A stretch of 7,260 nucleotides of DNA from Euryarchaeota archaeon UBA433 (GTDB lineage Archaea; Thermoplasmatota; Poseidoniia; Poseidoniales; Poseidoniaceae): the NCBI GenBank assembly GCA_002495535.1, contig DAFX01000043.1, positions 1-7,260 of the forward strand. The letters are read 5' to 3'. The notes beneath the pieces are model-generated. The model searched no databases. It was not told where the DNA came from and worked only from the letters and a program-made list of their open reading frames with translations. Of the stretch, positions 4,673 to 7,260 are shown one piece after another. The position numbers and the translations under genes were made by a program. Each line of letters opens with the position of its first letter. Position 1 is the first letter of the stretch.

Positions 4673-6946
4673 ATGCAACACGACCTCACGTTAACCATCA
4701 CAGGCATGACCTGTGCTTCGTGTGTTCAGTCGGTGGAACATTTAGCCATGAAGGTGAAAGGCGTTGAGCACGCCGCCGTGAATTTGCCAATGGCCCGAGG
4801 GCGATTTACCATCGAAGGTGAATCAAACGATGCGATGGTTGAGGCAATTATTTCAGCCATCCAAGATGGTGGCTTTGGTGCTGTCAAAAGCATCGCACCA
4901 TCGGAGCAAATGGAAAATGAACGCCGTCAATTGAAACGCCAACAACGCAAAGTGATCTTTGCCTTGTTGTTAGCCATCCCTACCTTCTGGCTCTCCATGA
5001 TGGCGGGTGACATGGGCGCGGAATATGGGATCGATGTTCGCAAGATGTTGGCCATGTATGCGTGTCTGCCCGTGTTCCTCTGGTCGGGATGGGGCATTCA
5101 CAAAGGCGCCTTTGCCTCTCTCAAATCTGGCCGGGCAAATATGGATGTGTTGATCACATTAGGGACCAGTGTCGCTTTCTTTTGGTCTGTTCTTGTTGTT
5201 CTTAGCCCGACGTTTCCCGACCCTCCAAACCTTCTCGTCGGAGCAGAGCATGTGTTCTTCGATGGCGTGGTCGTCATCATCGCCTTTGTCCTTCTCGGCA
5301 ATTGGATGGAAGCTTCTGCAAAAATGAAAGCCACTGATGCTGTTCACAGTTTGATGGCCTTGCAGCCAAAGGTTGGGCGTATGGTCCTCGATGAGGAACT
5401 TGGTCACACCGAGAAGAGGAGCGTCAACGGCATGCCGATTGGGGCGTTGTTGAAGGTCGTTGTTGGTGAAGCAATCCCCCTTGACGGGCGAGTCGAAGGC
5501 AGCAGTGTGAACATCGACGAATCAATGATGACGGGCGAGCCTTACCCCGTGAGGAAGAAGGAGGGGGACACTGTAATGGCAGGTACTGTCGTGCTTGACG
5601 GTACGGTTTTTGTGAGGACGACAGCCCTTGCTGGTGACACACTGCTCGATGAGATTGTAGATCTTGTGCATGAGGCTCAAATGGGCAAGGCTCCAATCCA
5701 GCGGCTCGTGGATCGAATCGCTGGGGTGTTCGTACCCACCGTCATTGTCTTAGCGCTCCTTGCTGGTTTATTTTGGCTGTACTCTGGCTTTGGTGCAACA
5801 CACAACCCTTTCGAAAGCAATGGTGAACTTGCAGTGATGGTTATTGTTTCGACGCTCGTGATTGCATGCCCGTGTGCGCTTGGCCTTGCCACACCTACAG
5901 CGCTGATTGTCGGCACTGGCGTTGGTGCAAAGCATGGTTTGCTCATCAAAGGAATTGAAGCGTTGGAGTTGGCGCACAAAACCGACACGCTCGTTGTCGA
6001 TAAAACAGGCACAATCACCTCAGGAACCCCGCGAGTGACTCACATTGAATTGTTGGACACCGAAGTCAAGGAGATCCTTGGCATCGCCTCTGCTCTTGAA
6101 GCCGAATCAATTCACCCTCTGGCCCAAGCCATTCACGCTTCGTGGTCCAACGTGACAAAGAATCGTCCTGAAGTTACCGATGTTCAGACCATGGCCGGCA
6201 TGGGCTTAATTGGCACCACTGAGGGCACGCTTGTCGCCGTTGGCAACGTTGATCTGATGAAAGAAGTTGGTGTTGAATGGGACGACGAAATCACAGGGAA
6301 ACTTGCCAAAGCCGCTTCCAAAGGCGTGACCATTGTACTTGTCAGTCACGGGCTGCGTTTGCTTGGCTGGATTGAAGCAAGCGATCGAATCCGTAGTTCA
6401 TCAGAAAGGGCAGTCAAAATTGCACGTCAAATGAACCTCGACGTCATCATGCTCACTGGAGACCGAAGGGAAGCCGCTGAAACGGTTGCAGAAAAAATCG
6501 GTATTGAAACGGTGATCGCCGGCGTGAAACCCGATGAAAAAGCAGCGCATATTCGCCGCCTCATCGATGAAGGCCGCACCGTGGCAATGGTTGGAGATGG
6601 CATCAATGATGCTGCCGCAATGTCGGCGGCCCATGTTGGACTGGCCATGGGCGCAGGGTCAGACATCGCCCTCGAAGCTGCTGATTTCATCGTCTTGAGA
6701 AACGACATGATCGATGCCGTCTCATCGCTCGAGTTGGGTCGTGCGACAATGCGAAGAATCCGGACCAACCTGGGGTGGGCGTTCGTCTACAACCTGATTG
6801 GCATCCCGCTAGCGATGGGCATGATGTTGCCTTTGACTGGCTTTCTGTTGCCGCCCTCGTTTGCCGCCGCAGCGATGTCGTTTTCTTCCTTCAGCGTGGT
6901 CGTGAATTCCTTGGTCTTACGAGGCTGGACGCCTGTGAAGGAGTAA
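4673..6946 (+). CDS. copA: Copper-exporting P1B-type ATPase CopA
   Basis: CopA pumps Cu(I) out of the cytoplasm at the cost of ATP. One N-terminal heavy-metal-associated domain (about 3-70) has the copper site GMTCASC (C14, C17). Hallmarks follow in order: the actuator TGEP loop (287-290), the membrane CPC metal site (399-401), the phosphorylated aspartate D443 in DKTGT, the nucleotide-binding HP pair (H481-P482), and GDGIND (641-646). The last two helices carry YN (in AFVYNLIG) and MSFSS, which with CPC define the Cu(I)-specific P1B-1 subgroup. About eight membrane helices can be seen: two pairs in the first about 210 residues, two around CPC, and two at the C-terminus. At 757 aa it is complete and of normal length for a one-HMA CopA. 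GAGGG at 4662-4666, overlapping the preceding stop codon, lies six bases before the ATG. It sits between the Cys-rich gene and copZ. Silver transport is also usual for this subgroup. Confidence 0.96.
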   Translation: MQHDLTLTITGMTCASCVQSVEHLAMKVKGVEHAAVNLPMARGRFTIEGESNDAMVEAIISAIQDGGFGAVKSIAPSEQMENERRQLKRQQRKVIFALLLAIPTFWLSMMAGDMGAEYGIDVRKMLAMYACLPVFLWSGWGIHKGAFASLKSGRANMDVLITLGTSVAFFWSVLVVLSPTFPDPPNLLVGAEHVFFDGVVVIIAFVLLGNWMEASAKMKATDAVHSLMALQPKVGRMVLDEELGHTEKRSVNGMPIGALLKVVVGEAIPLDGRVEGSSVNIDESMMTGEPYPVRKKEGDTVMAGTVVLDGTVFVRTTALAGDTLLDEIVDLVHEAQMGKAPIQRLVDRIAGVFVPTVIVLALLAGLFWLYSGFGATHNPFESNGELAVMVIVSTLVIACPCALGLATPTALIVGTGVGAKHGLLIKGIEALELAHKTDTLVVDKTGTITSGTPRVTHIELLDTEVKEILGIASALEAESIHPLAQAIHASWSNVTKNRPEVTDVQTMAGMGLIGTTEGTLVAVGNVDLMKEVGVEWDDEITGKLAKAASKGVTIVLVSHGLRLLGWIEASDRIRSSSERAVKIARQMNLDVIMLTGDRREAAETVAEKIGIETVIAGVKPDEKAAHIRRLIDEGRTVAMVGDGINDAAAMSAAHVGLAMGAGSDIALEAADFIVLRNDMIDAVSSLELGRATMRRIRTNLGWAFVYNLIGIPLAMGMMLPLTGFLLPPSFAAAAMSFSSFSVVVNSLVLRGWTPVKE
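6938..6943 (+). promoter_or_regulatory. Shine-Dalgarno sequence of the 13-codon ORF before copZ
   Basis: AAGGAG occupies the last codons of copA, directly before its TAA. It is ten bases from the ATG at 6954 but 48 bases from the copZ ATG at 6992, so it fits initiation at the tiny ORF and not at copZ. Confidence 0.45.
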
Positions 6947-6953
6947 AGTCGCA

Positions 6954-6995
6954 ATGCGAAACAACTTCAACCACGGCCCTATGGTTCCCCCATGA
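6954..6995 (+). CDS. Putative 13-codon coupling ORF (MRNNFNHGPMVPP)
   Basis: This tiny ORF lies in the 45-bp gap between copA and copZ. It has an AAGGAG ribosome binding site ten bases upstream, and its TGA overlaps the copZ start codon as ATGA, the usual sign of translational coupling. The copZ ATG has no Shine-Dalgarno sequence of its own (the bases before it are C-rich). The likely role is to deliver ribosomes to copZ; the peptide itself may have no function, though it holds one His and two Met. Chance is a real possibility at this length. Confidence 0.35.
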   Translation: MRNNFNHGPMVPP

Positions 6996-7204
6996 GCAGC
7001 GTCATTCACCAACTTCACATCACCGGAATGACCTGTGGCGGATGTTCAAGCAGGCTGAAAGGTGTTCTCGAAAACAACCCTGAGGTGCTCGCCGCCGACG
7101 TGTCACATTCAACCGACAGCGGCACCATCAGAACAACTCAAAATATCTCTGCACAAGAGGTCATGACGCTGATTGAAAATGCTGGTTTTTCAGCATCCCA
7201 GTGA
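6992..7204 (+). CDS. copZ: CopZ-like copper chaperone (heavy-metal-associated domain)
   Basis: This 70-aa protein is a single HMA domain, the ferredoxin-like fold that carries Cu(I) in the cytoplasm and hands it to CopA. The metal site is GMTCGGC (C15, C18) in the usual loop after the first strand (VIHQLHIT), followed by helix SSRLKGVLENNP, and the domain ends with a second helix and ENAGFSASQ, as in other CopZ/Atx1 proteins. It is soluble, with no signal peptide. It follows copA after 45 bases and is in the same reading frame, with only the copA TAA as an in-frame stop between them. No ribosome binding site precedes the ATG; no in-frame ATG, GTG or TTG exists between the copA stop and this ATG, so the start is secure. 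Translation may depend on the 13-codon ORF that overlaps its start. Mercury or other soft-metal carriage is a less likely alternative. Confidence 0.9.
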   Translation: MSSVIHQLHITGMTCGGCSSRLKGVLENNPEVLAADVSHSTDSGTIRTTQNISAQEVMTLIENAGFSASQ

Positions 7205-7260
7205 AGCGCTTGTTTCAAATCTAATAGGCGCCGCCCCCAATCTGCGCGGGGGTCGCCCAG
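7205..7260. other. 3' flank of the copper operon, GC-rich, no confident gene
   Basis: After copZ a short T-containing stretch (CTTGTTTCAAATCT, 7209-7222) could weakly serve as an archaeal terminator. Then CCCCC (7234-7238) and GGGGG (7248-7252) could pair around a nine-base loop, but no T-run follows. On the minus strand one frame enters from the right edge and ends ...WATPAQIGGGAY with TAG at 7223-7221. This could be the tail of a convergent gene, but 12 codons are too few to judge. Confidence 0.3.

Noticed and set aside
7234..7252. CCCCC/GGGGG as an intrinsic terminator after copZ
   Set aside because: The stem is only five pairs with poor extension and no T-run follows; archaeal terminators rely mainly on T-rich tracts.
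1..7260. CRISPR array, insertion sequence, tRNA or rRNA
   Set aside because: No regularly spaced direct repeats, transposase frame, terminal inverted repeats flanking a gene, or cloverleaf/rRNA signature was seen on either strand.

Overview
The window looks like a piece of a marine Thermoplasmatota-type archaeal genome, most likely Marine Group II (Candidatus Poseidoniales) or a relative. Direct support is the archaeal secE (Sec61 gamma)-spt5 gene pair, an archaeal NGN domain, TATA-box promoters with short or absent leaders, and moderate GC content. The lineage is inferred from gene style and arrangement; no marker gene was searched.

Layout. The minus strand carries spt5 (positions 1-713, running off the left edge) preceded by secE (729-1001). 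An approximately 140-bp divergent intergenic region follows. The plus strand then carries a type-II (zinc-finger-less) DnaJ (1143-2045) and, three bases later, an RNase II/R-family exoribonuclease (2049-4430). Immediately after the RNase stop codon is a perfect 9-bp inverted repeat whose arms bracket a TATA box (4431-4463). It controls what appears to be a copper-homeostasis operon: a 61-aa protein with nine cysteines (4478-4663), a P1B-1 copper-exporting ATPase CopA (4673-6946) and a CopZ-like metallochaperone (6992-7204). The last 56 bases contain no confident gene.

How the genes work together. SecE and Spt5 are housekeeping factors for protein translocation and transcription elongation. 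DnaJ and RNase R look co-transcribed and could couple protein and RNA quality control. In the copper module, CopZ would carry Cu(I) to CopA for export, and the small Cys-rich protein would buffer or sense metal.

Most noteworthy: (1) Spt5 carries an extra N-terminal Nudix-fold domain with a degenerate Nudix box; (2) an unrecognised Cys-rich protein leads the copper operon behind a strong palindromic operator candidate and seems to be translated from a leaderless mRNA; (3) a 13-codon ORF with its own Shine-Dalgarno sequence ends in an ATGA overlap with copZ, which otherwise lacks a ribosome binding site.
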